64,000 nucleotides of DNA from Struthio camelus (taxonomy: Eukaryota; Chordata; Aves; Struthioniformes; Struthionidae), in the NCBI RefSeq assembly GCF_040807025.1, contig NC_090981.1, positions 5,406,501-5,470,500 on the forward strand, in the 5' to 3' direction. The notes beneath the pieces were generated by a model. It saw only the letters and a list, made by a program, of their open reading frames with translations, made no database searches and was not told the DNA's origin. Below are positions 50,538 through 61,256 of the stretch, piece by piece. Position 1 is the stretch's first letter. Each line of letters begins with the position of its first letter. The position numbers and the translations under genes were made by a program.

Positions 50538-51512
50538 AAGCTAGCAGTGTCCCCCAGGGGTCAGTCCTGGGTCCAGTCTTGTTCAACGTATTCCTCAGTG
50601 ACCTGGATGAAGGGACAGAGTGCCCCCTCAGCAAGTTTGCTGATGATACTAAACTGGGGGGAGTGGCTGACACACCAGAGGGCTGTGCTGCCATTCAGAG
50701 GGACCTGGACAGGCTGGAGAGATGGACGGAGGGGAACCTCCTGAAGTTCAACCAAGGCAAGTGCAAGGTCCTGCACCTGGGGAGGAATAACCCCATGCCC
50801 CAGGACAGGCTGGGGGCTGACCTGCTGGAGAGCAGCTCTGCAGAGAAGGACCTGGGAGTGCTGGTGGACAACAAGTTGACCATGAGCCAGCAGTGTGCCC
50901 TTGGGGCCAAGAAGGCCAAGGGTATCCTGGGCTGCATGAGGCAGAGTGTTGCCAGCAGGTGGAGGGAGGTGATCCTGCCCCTCTACTCAGCCCTGGTGAG
51001 GCCTCACCTGGAGTCCTGTGTCCAGTGCTGGGCTCCCCAGTGCAAGAGAGACATGGAGCTCCTGGAGAGAGTCCAGTGGAGGGCTATGAAGATGATGAGG
51101 GGACTGGAGCACCTCTCCTACGAGGAAAGGCTGAGGGAGCTGGGCCTGTTCAGCCTGGAGAAGAGAAGACTGAGAGGGGATCTCATCAATGTGTACAAGT
51201 ATCTGAAGGGAGGGTGTCCAGAGGATGGGGACAGACTCTTCTCTGTGGTGCTCAGGGACAGGACAAGAGGCAATGGGCACAAACTGAAACACAGGAAGGT
51301 CCCTCTGAACACGAGGAGAAACTTCTTTCCTGTGAGGGTGACAGAGCCCTGGCACAGGTTGCCCAGAGAGGTAGTGGAGTCTCCTTCCCTGGAGATATTC
51401 AAAAGCCATCTGGACACAATCCTGGGAAATGTTCTCTAGGTGACCCTGCTTGAGCAGGGGGGTTGGACTAGATGATCTCCAGAGGTCCCTTCCAACCTCA
51501 GCCATTCTGTGA
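50538..51512 (+). mobile_element. CR1 LINE copy 3 between PCSK5 and RFK
   Basis: 5'-truncated just before [13 protein letters not shown] sequence. It is open for 286 codons (50579-51439) with the RT motif FADDTKLGG and ends VILGN-type. Its 3' tail has GATGATCTCCAGAGGTCCC and one ATTCTGTG unit (51504-51511). It is very close to copies 1 and 2. It sits about 650 bp beyond the PCSK5 stop in the same orientation and is not expected to encode an active element at this length. Confidence 0.95.
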
Positions 51513-54215
51513 TATCCACAACACCACAATATATTACACTCTTTCCTGATGCAACTTCAATTGTATTATATAGAGATTATATAAAGGGCTGCATATAAAC
51601 AGTTGCCAAGCATGAAAGTACAAGAGGAACTTTTCCCCCAAAAGAGGCCAGAACCAAATAGATTAGTGTGCTTTAAGATACAGGTTTGATTCCCCTTCAG
51701 CAGCAGCAGATGCACCTTTGCCATGACCTAGATGAATGTTTTAACAATTGAACCAGAATATAAGAAGGAAGCTTCTTCCATCTGACTTCTAAAAGCAGCA
51801 AGCAGTTTTAAAAGGTTTTGAAAGAAAGGATAGAGACAAATCTATTTGTAGGTTTCAGGCTATGAATTCTAAGGATGGAGCTCTGAAATTCTGAGTAAAA
51901 CACAAAAAGTCCCAAGAGTACCAGAGGTTTGCAGGTATATTTTAATGAGTTTGAACAACCTCTAAGTACTTTTAAATTTTTTTTTTTTTTTTGTAATCAC
52001 ACTCACCAAGCTTTGCATAGGACTGACAAATAACTTTGCTGGGTATGGCAGAGGAAAGCACCTTAGGAGCCTAGTTATTATCATAAGCCTCCTTAAACAC
52101 AAGAATTATTGAACAGCAACACTGGCAATAAGCTTGACTATTACACAACAAAGTGGCGATTCTCACAAAACAGAAACAGAGCAAATTATTTCCAAGAATT
52201 GCTGAGATAGTCCAAGGCAGAATAAAAATTTAAAAGGACACCTACTCTCCCTACATACTGCTCTAGAAACAGCATTCTAGGAAAAAGACGCTGTGTGCCA
52301 AGACATGAAAAACATTAGGAATTCTTTTGGAGCAAACTTTCAAAATTCACCTATTGCACCTTTGTGATTGTTATATTTACCCATAGTTGTCAGATATATG
52401 TCTATATCTATTTAAAAATAAAAACTTTAATCTCCTCTGGCTCAGGACAACCTCTCAACACAAATGCAGCAGATGTGATGTCTAGTTTACTGATATTTTG
52501 CAACCTCAACTTCCACTCTTCAGCAGAAATGCTACCAATGACATTTTCCTGAATTTTTTTTTCGTTTGGAAAACTACGTTCAACAGCCTCCACATTCACA
52601 AAATGTATATGAGTTATTAAAAGATAATGTGAATATATTTTCATGTAAGTAACAATTTAACATAACTATTCTAATTTTTATAAGAATAGAATAAGTCTAT
52701 AAGAAAAAAACAGGACATTTTTATGCAAGCTTCAAGTTTTAGTGGGCTAGATTTCATTTTCATTTAGTTTTAGAGGAAGTTAGATTACATACTTTGGGAC
52801 AGGTTCCCTATGTAAGAATACCAACAGAATAAAGGTTCCATGTCTGTTCCTAGGAAGACTCCCAATTCAGAAAGTAACTAGCCATACAAGAAGCCAGTGT
52901 GAATAACTATTCCAGACTATTTTTCTGTGCAGATTAGGTCTTAAGTTTTTCTATACATGAAGTCATGCTGCATTTTAACATCTGCTAAGCATATGTTCTT
53001 TAGGCTAGTAAGACCTCAAGGAAGTTTAGTCTTACTTGAATAACCGTGGCACTATTTTTGACATGCATTTTGAAAAAAGAAAAAAAAAAAGAATTCTGAT
53101 ACTGACATTCTCACATTGTCAACAAACTTCATTTCAGAACAGTAATAGACTTCAAAAGGAGACAGTCAATTTAAATTGAGAAAAAAGCCCACATTTTATT
53201 TTTAAAAAATTTGAAACTATGGAAATGCTTATATTGCTCAAACTTCAACATATCAGTGGTCCTCTAGTTTAGGTGAAGCAAGATATGAAACCCCTTTATG
53301 CCTCACTTGCCGTTTCCAGTGCCTTGCATGTAAAGTGCAAATATCTAAGGTTATCATCTCTGTGACTCAAATACTGTGGCACTAAGTTTATAAGCATGAA
53401 GAATAGAATTCTTCCTTCCTGAAGCTGAAAGAAATTTAAGCAGAGTAATGAAAGAAATTCACAGTGCATCTATCAGAATATGCTAAGGAATATGCAAAGA
53501 TGATTTGTATGACGTACAATCAATCAGAAAACTTATGAGTAGAATTATAACTTCCTCAGTTACAGTTCATTTATTAATGGTACAGTGCAGCAACATCAGT
53601 TGAAATAAACAGTTATTTGTACATAATACAAAAATATAAACCTTCATAAAGTTTATACTGCGCTAGGAATTATATATGAATTTAAATAATTGATATACAA
53701 TATTTCATCTTAAATCACATGCATGGATAAGTACACTCAAACGAATGTAACATCTTCAAGCTAGAGAAAATGTCAAACATACAAAAAGCAGTTTGTTAGT
53801 TCACTGTAACCATACTTCAAACTTCAGGTGAAAGTTGTGAGCAAACTAACAATTTTTCAAGTTTTCCCTTTGCCATCATTCTCTATCCTTGACACAGCAG
53901 CTTAACAGTCAAATCAATTTTGGATAGTAGCATTCATTAGCAGTTACAGAAAAGCATTACTCAGACAACCAGCTTAAGGCACCATGGTTTCCACAACAGA
54001 CACATGAAATCACTGTCAAAAAACAATTTTAAAGGCAGCTATGAGAGTTTAGCTATAATATCATGATAAACAAAGATTTATTCTTTAAATGTGTTCTTGG
54101 TAACATATTTTGCTGACTACTGCTTCTATTACTTGTCCCTCCAAAAAAGTAAAATGTAAATAAGATCTTGACATTATTATGACATTATTACAAACTCAAA
54201 AATACCTCAGATTTT

Positions 54216-54246
<31 letters not shown>

Positions 54247-54553
54247 GGAAGAAGTCCCTGCATCCCTCCATTTTAAAGTGAAAAAAAATCCAACCGTCAC
54301 TCTTGCAAGACAATTATTGTACAGATTTTTAGAATACAGTTTCCAACATGTTATACAGTAAAAGCCCACTAAATAACTTTTAACTTTCTATCTTAAAAAA
54401 AACCACTTATCTGCTGTTAAAAATGCTTCCTAATATTCTCCTAATAGAAAGGCAAAAGCGCGCTGAAAATATCCAGGCAACTGTTAGGACAAAGCTATCA
54501 GTGACTTCAGAGAGTTAAATCTATAAACCTTAGCTATACAGGTCAAAATGCTG
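51513..54553. other. intergenic region between convergent PCSK5 and RFK
   Basis: AT-rich with a poly-T run near 51968-51990 and the T/G homopolymer junction at 54212-54248. No gene is supported. It may include distal RFK 3' UTR if a later poly(A) site is used. Confidence 0.55.
54212..54248. repeat. poly-T then poly-G homopolymer (about T14 G23)
   Basis: Adjacent long homopolymers. On the RFK transcript strand this is poly-C followed by poly-A. The G run can form G-quadruplexes and is a likely place for length error. Confidence 0.9.
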
Positions 54554-54559
54554 TTTATT
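54554..54559 (-). terminator. RFK: candidate RFK polyadenylation signal AATAAA
   Basis: TTTATT on the plus strand is the first canonical signal reading downstream from the RFK stop, giving a 3' UTR of about 1.8 kb. Further signals at about 54077 and 53569 are alternatives. Confidence 0.4.
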
Positions 54560-56325
54560 CTAACCAGTGCTTATGTAGAAATCCCCGCCCCAAGATCTGC
54601 ATTCCTGCTATTGTTGCCATCAATAGAACAAATGAGCAATTTGTTTGAATGATCTCAAATTTCTGCTGAAGTCCTACACAGCCAATCAGGACCTTTTCAC
54701 TAATAAAGCCCCTTGTTACTGGCTGAGAGTTAAAGCAATATGAAGTGGAACTAGGAGATTGGCATCCTGACAGCACCTGCCACAGGTAAGAACTGGAAGG
54801 CTACCTTCTCACAACTCTTAAACCTTGGAGCAAAAACACCAGTCAGAATGGGATGGGACTGGGAAGAAATTCAGAAAATTGCACTACAGAAATTGTGCAT
54901 CCCCAAATTGCATGCAATAGTTTTCAGCTACAACTGCAGTTCAGACATATCCACAGAACTGTTTGGATTTCAGGAAGAGATGCTCCAGCCACATCAGAAG
55001 CCAGTATCAAGAGAATATGAGCACAAAGTCACTGCAGCTTACCTAGTTTCCCCTCACTGAGTAGAGGATAGACAAATTAAGGGGGCCGGGGGGGGGGGGA
55101 GAAGTAGAGTCAGAATCTTACGTTACATGTATATTTTCAGAGATGTTTTCCTAATTACTATCAACTTTGACAACACACCCTCCATTTATCTGTGCATACC
55201 TTCCAGAATCAGAAAGACTGCAGTTACTTGCAATAAATATTCAATACCTACTACAGTGTTGATATGTTATTCCAAGAATTCCCAAAGGCTTTCACTTGCA
55301 TACTAACGTAATTGGTCAGCCTAAACCTTGGATCTTACCTGCACTTAGTGCAGAGGGTTGAGGGGATTCTTTTGTGCCTTACATTCTAACTTCAACCTTG
55401 AAGTCAATTGTTTCATTGCCAGTATGATGAACAACCCATAGGTTATCCTCGTTTCTGAGGCAGCTGCCAAAATACAACTTTGCCTTTGGTTACTTTTTCC
55501 TGCCTTTGGGCCCAAAGAGCAGAAGTCTTATTATACTGGTTCTGCATCGCTTTAGCCTAAACCTTTATAGTACATCAACTTTCACCCTGTCATTCATTTC
55601 CTGAATTTTAGTGAAATGCTTCTGAGGAAGTAAACTATGCAGTTTGTACATTGTTATACATGCAATCAACTAGGCAGAAGTATCCATCTCGGATTCCAGT
55701 AACTCAATGAGTAACAGCGATTAGCTCTACTTCAAATAAATTTACAATAAATAATTTCAATTAAAATGCCAGCTTCCACCACAACAGCTGTATAGTATAT
55801 CAAAAAAAGAAATACAGTGAGTTATTCTTGTTATTGTTACCTAACCATTGGCTTTCTGCACCACAGGTAAGTTTTCAACTCGATCAATATTAAAATTTTC
55901 TAAGCTACTAGCTATAATCCAGATGCAAGAATGACATAAAATTGAGAAAAAGAGTTTAGAATAAATTTTTGTATATTAATAACAGACATTCTTCACTTAA
56001 GTATTTAACTTCCTGCACCTTGGGAGTGGAAGAGGTTGCAATCAACTTTGGTCATGTTCCGCATGTGCCAAGATCTCCAAGCAATTGATAAACTGTGGAT
56101 CCTAAAGTTATCTATAAGGACCTAAAACAGCTTTCTACCCCTTTTGCATGACTGGTTTAATGATCAATTAACACAAACTTAAATCATCTTGTATGGTTTT
56201 ACAGTGTTTGGTTCCAATCTCAATTACCTAAACAGATATATGACAATTAAGTACCTATAAAAGCAGTACAAAGAAAAGAGCTCTATGAAGAGGAAGAAAA
56301 AAAAAAAGGGGGGGGGGGGCCTTGC
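54560..56325 (-). other. RFK: RFK 3' UTR (presumed)
   Basis: Follows the RFK stop codon. It contains G-rich plus-strand runs at about 55081-55101 and an A12/G12 junction at about 56296-56319, only 7 bp beyond the stop codon. No coding sequence is supported. Confidence 0.55.
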
Positions 56326-56456
56326 TTAGTGGTTGTTTACTATTTTGCCTTCTGGCAGATGAAAGAAGTTGTCTTCTTTGAGTTTAAGATGTTCTGGTAA
56401 ATCTAGTTGTCTTTTTGCTTCTTCAATGTCTTCCTGAATTGCTGAAATGAGTGCCT
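56326..56456 (-). CDS. RFK: RFK exon 4 (C-terminal)
   Basis: It reads EALISAIQEDIEEAKRQLDL, then PEHLKLKEDNFFHL and a stop after IVNNH (TAA at 56326-56328 on the minus strand). Its acceptor TATAG lies just above 56456, and phase 1 joins exon 3. Confidence 0.96.
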
Positions 56457-57309
56457 CTATAAAGAGAAGAAAGAATAGGGATATTTAAAAGCTGAATTCT
56501 GAACACACAATACCAAGGGAATATAAGGCATACCACAGAACACCAGAAAACAATCATAAAATCACAATAAAAATTATTACTACACAGTCCGAAAGGCAAA
56601 ATTCTTTGCAAAATAAGGGTCAGCATTATTACATTCATAATTACATTTTTCAAAGTATCAGGTTTGATTAACATGGACAACAATTTTCCAAGTCTTAGCA
56701 TACTATTTCTATTGACATCTTATACCTTAAGAAGTACACTTTCTAAAGTACAATTTGAAAAAAAGTCTACAGGAAGTTCTGAAACAAAAAAATCAAAATG
56801 CTTTGTTTTAAACATGTCAGAATTGCATTTTTCACTGCTGTAAGCACTACCCTTGTTCCAAATGATGTTTTGGCAAAAAATAAAATAAAATGAAAATTTC
56901 AATAGAATTTCGTGAACTGTTTCAAGTGTAACAGAGTTGCATTTTTAAAAAGAAAATGATTGATGCTTTTATGACATGCTCTCGTTTTTAAAAATACTCC
57001 TTAGATGAATGACATACTTATTTCAGTCAAAAAATTGTATTGTTAAGTACTGTTACATCAAAGTCATTTTTTAGACTGGAATAAGTAAGTACCAAAGATG
57101 TGGCTTTTTTTTTTTGGTTTGTTTTGTTTTTTAATTAAACCAGTTTATACATTAGTAGATTTAACTTACTAAATTATTTTATTACAATTTCAATGATTAA
57201 GAGATAAAACAGCTGATTATGAAGAGAGAGATATTGGAAGTACTGTATCATCACTATGCAAGAATAAGACAAATAAGAGACTGGTTTAAGGGACACCTGC
57301 AATACTAAC

Positions 57310-57412
57310 CTAAAGAATCAAAGTTTTCTTCCAGTCGAATATATCCTATAATGACTATACTAAGAATTTCCCCATAAAAGTCTTCTTTGAAAGTGTGGAT
57401 AATGTGCGTTTC
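57310..57412 (-). CDS. RFK: RFK exon 3
   Basis: 103 nt, phase 0 to 1. It reads ETHIIHTFKEDFYGEILSIV, then GYIRLEENFDSL. It contains the conserved E-x-H and F-Y-G-E residues; in the family the glutamate of this region is the catalytic base. The acceptor is CCTTTAG and the donor TTAG|GTTAGT. Confidence 0.96.
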
Positions 57413-58593
57413 CTAAAGGAAGAGAAATAAAAGTTGACACTAATTATGATGAATTTTGAGTTTATTTCCCTTGTTGCAAGGGTGTTCAGCTAACATCCCT
57501 AATTCAAATTCTCCCCCATGCATACCAAGAAAAATGAGACACTTAGTTTAACATGTATTATGCCAGATTAAAAGGCTAGGTCTTTTGCTTACGTTAAGAG
57601 AGAGAATTGCTTATGTTAGCAGAGAGAATTGTACTTTGCATGCAATTTAAGAAAAATTATTCACTTAGAAGAGTGTTCTAATACTCAAAAAAAGAAAAGA
57701 AAACAATTCTCAGAAGAAACACTTCACTGCCACTTATCTCAGAGGTATGATTTCCAGGACAGCAAATTACAAGCAAAATGTAGATTTGTTCAATCATTAA
57801 GTTGATGAGGCCAAACAACCGCAATGATTTTGATCAAAATAGCTGGTTTGAAGAGAGCTTTTACAACTAGAATATGTGGAAACTGAATGAGAAAATTCTA
57901 AAAGGAGTGAAGGTAGCTATCTTAGAGACAAGGATTCATGCCCAAATAAAAGGGTTTCCAAGTATCAACAATTAAAACAGTTCTGCAAAACTCAGGAAAA
58001 GCACCAGAACCTGATAGCAAGAAAAACAGCTGTCACAGCTCAGGATTTTAACTCCTCTGTCCTGTTATTGTTTACTTTTGGATACTGATTCTGTATATCA
58101 AGCCACAGCACCACATGTATGCATTCCATCATTTCAGAGAAAAATTAATGAAAAAGCATTAAAAATTAAGATGCCCCAACACCTCTTATTTTAAATGTAG
58201 ATGACACTGTAGAAGATGAAAGACTAGAGTGTTCCAGCTCATTCTAGGGCTCTCATAACCAGGAAATTCAATATAGCTAAATAAACATAAGCTTAATAGA
58301 TATCAGCACCATAAGCAACCATTTCAGAAATAAAAATTTAATTTTTATTTCAGGAATATTTATTTAGTGATGGAAGAAGAAAATACATTGCATTCATCTA
58401 TGGCTGCATGTTCTCTGGCTACTGAGACTATTTTCTTTTCAGAATACAAATATGAGATGGATACCAAATACATTTCTAACAGTAAATGGAATTTCTAGAT
58501 CTCATTTATGGATCAAGTTCTGCTCACCTTACTCAAAGTAAGCATTTGGCTCATTTAGTATAATCAAAGTACGGCACAAAGCAAAATTCTTAC
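57413..58593 (-). other. RFK: RFK intron 2
   Basis: AT-rich. It contains an imperfect tandem duplication at about 57590-57631 (GCTTACGTTAAGAGAGAGAA and GCTTATGTTAGCAGAGAGAA). No other feature is seen. Confidence 0.75.
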
Positions 58594-58745
58594 CACTGAT
58601 TTCTTAATATTCTTATAGAAAGGATTCCATCCTATGCTCAAAACCATTTTATGCACATCTCCATTTCCAACACAGGCCCATCCATAGTATATACCAGTAG
58701 AGATATCAGATGGAAAGCTTTCGACTACTTGCTCAGAAAAGTTAG
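58594..58745 (-). CDS. RFK: RFK exon 2
   Basis: 152 nt, phase 1 to 0. It reads A-N-F-SEQVVESFPSDI then STGIYYGWACVGNGDVHKMV, then IGWNPFYKNIKKSV. It completes the PTAN motif and supplies the core of the flavokinase barrel. The donor is GTG|GTAAGA. Confidence 0.97.
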
Positions 58746-60425
58746 CTGCAAAAATTATAGAAAGTGTACATTTGTGTAAGTCAAGGCCATCACAGATTTT
58801 TCAAACACTTAAAGCCGAGATCTGCCTATATGCTATTTACAAACAGAACACTGATGATGATCATAACGATGCAGTGTGCCATTTGGTAAACTGTAAATTA
58901 CAAAACAGCTTCATAAAATGCAGTCCCTGTGGTAACACCAGAGTTACCATGTCTCCTATGTATACTATTTTATGGTTATATGCATTCTATTCTACAGTTA
59001 GAATTAATAAACTGAGGTAAAATATCCAGTCTGAATGCATTTCATTATTAGGATGCTTTCCACAGCTCTAATATGGTCAAAGGAGGGAGAATCAAGTTTC
59101 TTCTGCACTACAGAGTATCATCTTAGAATTATTTATATGTTAGTAAAATAATTATTTACAAGAAAAATGCAAAAATAAATTGTTATGATTGTAGTCATCT
59201 GTCATGAACGTTTATACACATTGCCTTTTAAAGTATCTATATTTAGGAATTTCTAAGAAAACTACGCATCTAAAGTAAAGTAAATTCTTTTCTGACTGAC
59301 AGGAATAAACCTAAGCTTCTCCCAAAACAACAATCCTACTTTAGCTTCTTACATGGGTAGATCTATTCATGCAAGGTTTCTAGGTTATTTGACAGAATTT
59401 ATAGTTAAGTTCATTTTTATCATAGATCACAAGCAGTAACAACTTCCCTCCCACGCTCCCTGATACCTATAATACATCTACACGTAATCAAGAGAAAAAT
59501 ACTAAGTTTGTATTAACAGATGTTGTTACATATACAGTACCTCAAAATTTGTCTTAGAAGGTTTTCTTGTCTACTAGGAATGGCACAACATGCCTGCTAG
59601 CTTCAATATCACTTTAAAACAGGCTGAAATTCACTGAAATTCATTTGAATTACACCTCTATCTGTATTTGGACAAGTGAAACCGAGAAGGGCAATGGAAA
59701 AATATACTTTTTTTAGGCCAACTCCAGCTGCTCTGCTTTTTAACCTCTGCATTATTCCTTTTGCATCTCCTTCTGTACAGCTATTCCCAATACCTTTCTT
59801 GTCCTAAGCCAAGGCATGACAAGTTTACAAGAATGGATATTTTCCAAGCTTCCATATTACAGCACAATGTGGGTGATCACTTTTCAGCATCCTACATATC
59901 ATCATGATCATCATCAGATGATTTAACTAACAAAAAACCAATCAGAAAGAAAACATTGACTAGAACAGTGGAAAGTAACACAAAGAGGACAAAACTATAA
60001 GCATTAAAATTATATCAAAAAAAAAAAGCTAAGCCTATTTACAGAAAGAGCAAGTCATGCCATTAACACAACTGCACAAGGCTGTTGGCCGTCTCCAGAA
60101 TTTACGAGAAAGTTCACTCCATTTCACCGAGCAGACATTAGTTCGCCACCAGCAACCAAACTCCCACACTTGTTATCCAGCAGAACGGGACTCCCGGGCT
60201 CGTTCCGCACAATGTGCCCCTAAAGAGGGCCTCCCTTCAGGTGACCTTTACGCAACAGGCTCCTAAAGTCCAACCCAGACTCAAGGGAAGTCCCGTTCGC
60301 TGAAGCATTTCAAGCACCTGCGGTCGCGGGTCAGGGACTGGCGCAGGCACCCTCGCACCGAGGCAAGAGGGGTAGCGAAGCCGGGACCGAACCTGGCCCT
60401 CAAGAGCCCCCCGCACGCTGCTCAC
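58746..60425 (-). other. RFK: RFK intron 1
   Basis: AT-rich for most of its length and turning GC-rich near its 5' end, inside the CpG island. An 82-codon open frame on the opposite strand (58772-59020) is taken as chance. Confidence 0.75.
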
Positions 60426-60507
60426 CTGTGGGGATGCCCAGCTCCTTGGACCCTCTACCGAAGCCCTTCACCACCTCCCCACGGCAGAAGTAGGGGAGAT
60501 GCTTCAT
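60426..60507 (-). CDS. RFK: RFK exon 1 with start codon
   Basis: 82 nt. Translation starts at the ATG whose complement is CAT at 60505-60507, giving MKHLPYFCRGEVVKGFGRGS, then KELGIPT, and donor ACAG|GTGAG. The start matches the human N-terminus and is the first ATG that gives the conserved protein. Confidence 0.97.
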
Positions 60508-60788
60508 AGGACGGGAAGCGCACGCACGACAGCTGAACATGAAGAGCTCCCAACCCACGGGCGAGCCAGGCGCACAGCCTCACACTGCTTCCTGGCCGCT
60601 GCGCAACACTCACTTCCGCCTCGTCCTGGGCACCACCAAGAGATGAGGGGGGAGACAATACGTGGGGCGCTCCAGCTTTCAGTTCATAGAACTCTCAGAA
60701 CTATCGAACAGGCACCAACCTCCCCTCAAGAATGAGCTCGCCCGTGCCCTCGCCCCCCCCCACTGCCCTTCCAGGCGGTGGAGGCTTG

Positions 60789-60800
60789 TGCGCATGCGCA
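60789..60800. promoter_or_regulatory. perfect NRF-1 binding site
   Basis: TGCGCATGCGCA fits the palindromic NRF-1 consensus at all twelve positions, about 280 bp upstream of the RFK start codon. NRF-1 drives mitochondrial and metabolic genes, which fits a flavin-cofactor enzyme. Confidence 0.8.
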
Positions 60801-61256
60801 GTCATGCCCCCTCGCAACGACCGGAGCGGTGGCGATTGCTGAGGCTTTGCTCGGTTGGTGCTGCTGGCTTTCCCCGGTTGCGCCAGGCTGCTTGGAGAAA
60901 AGGGGTGCCCTCTCCCCCGTCGTCGCCATCTGACGGCTGTGCTGTCACGGGCCATGGCCTGGTACCCCGCTCCTTCCCTTGCGCCCCAGTCTGTTGCGGC
61001 CGCGAGCGGCGACACCTGGGCCCGGCTGAGGCGGGCGGCCATTGGCGGGCTGGCGCGTGTGGCGGTGTCCCTCCCTCCTGGCAAAGGCTGCGGAAGTTTC
61101 CCCTATCCCCTGCTGGGTTTCAGCGCCAAGAGAAAAATGGGTTCATTGAAATACTCTGGTTTTTTGTTTGTTTTTTTTTCCCTCCACTCTTACACGTTAC
61201 GGGCTGCCAGTGCACTACCAGTCTGTGGTAGTCGAAGCAGATCTAGTCTATGGTAA

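Larger units (their letters stand above)
54554..60620 (-). other. RFK: RFK gene, riboflavin kinase, complete four-exon coding sequence
   Basis: Riboflavin kinase transfers phosphate from ATP to riboflavin, making FMN, the first step to FMN and FAD, in the cytosol. It is also reported to link TNFR1 to NADPH oxidase. The four coding exons total 468 nt, giving 155 residues plus stop, the exact human length. The N-terminus MKHLPYFCRGEVV leads to the glycine-rich GFGRGSKELGIPT and A-N-F, the flavokinase PTAN motif split by intron 1. Later blocks include STGIYYGWACVGNGDVHKMV, IGWNPFYKN, ETHIIHTFKEDFYGE and a helical C-terminus ending IVNNH. All splice sites are GT-AG and no lesion is present. It is convergent with PCSK5. 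Confidence 0.97.
60150..61120. promoter_or_regulatory. RFK: CpG-island promoter of RFK, possibly bidirectional
   Basis: A sharp rise in GC and CpG density against the AT-rich surroundings, spanning RFK exon 1 and upstream. It contains an ETS/GABPA-type ACTTCCG (60612-60618), an NRF-1 palindrome and an inverted CCAAT box (ATTGG at 61041-61045). No TATA box is evident. This suits a housekeeping promoter, and the elements upstream of RFK could also serve a plus-strand transcript. Confidence 0.8.

Noticed and set aside
60662..61256. Two overlapping open frames (189 and 133 codons) in the CpG island
   Set aside because: High GC removes stop codons, so long frames are expected by chance. Composition is low-complexity and no family is recognised.
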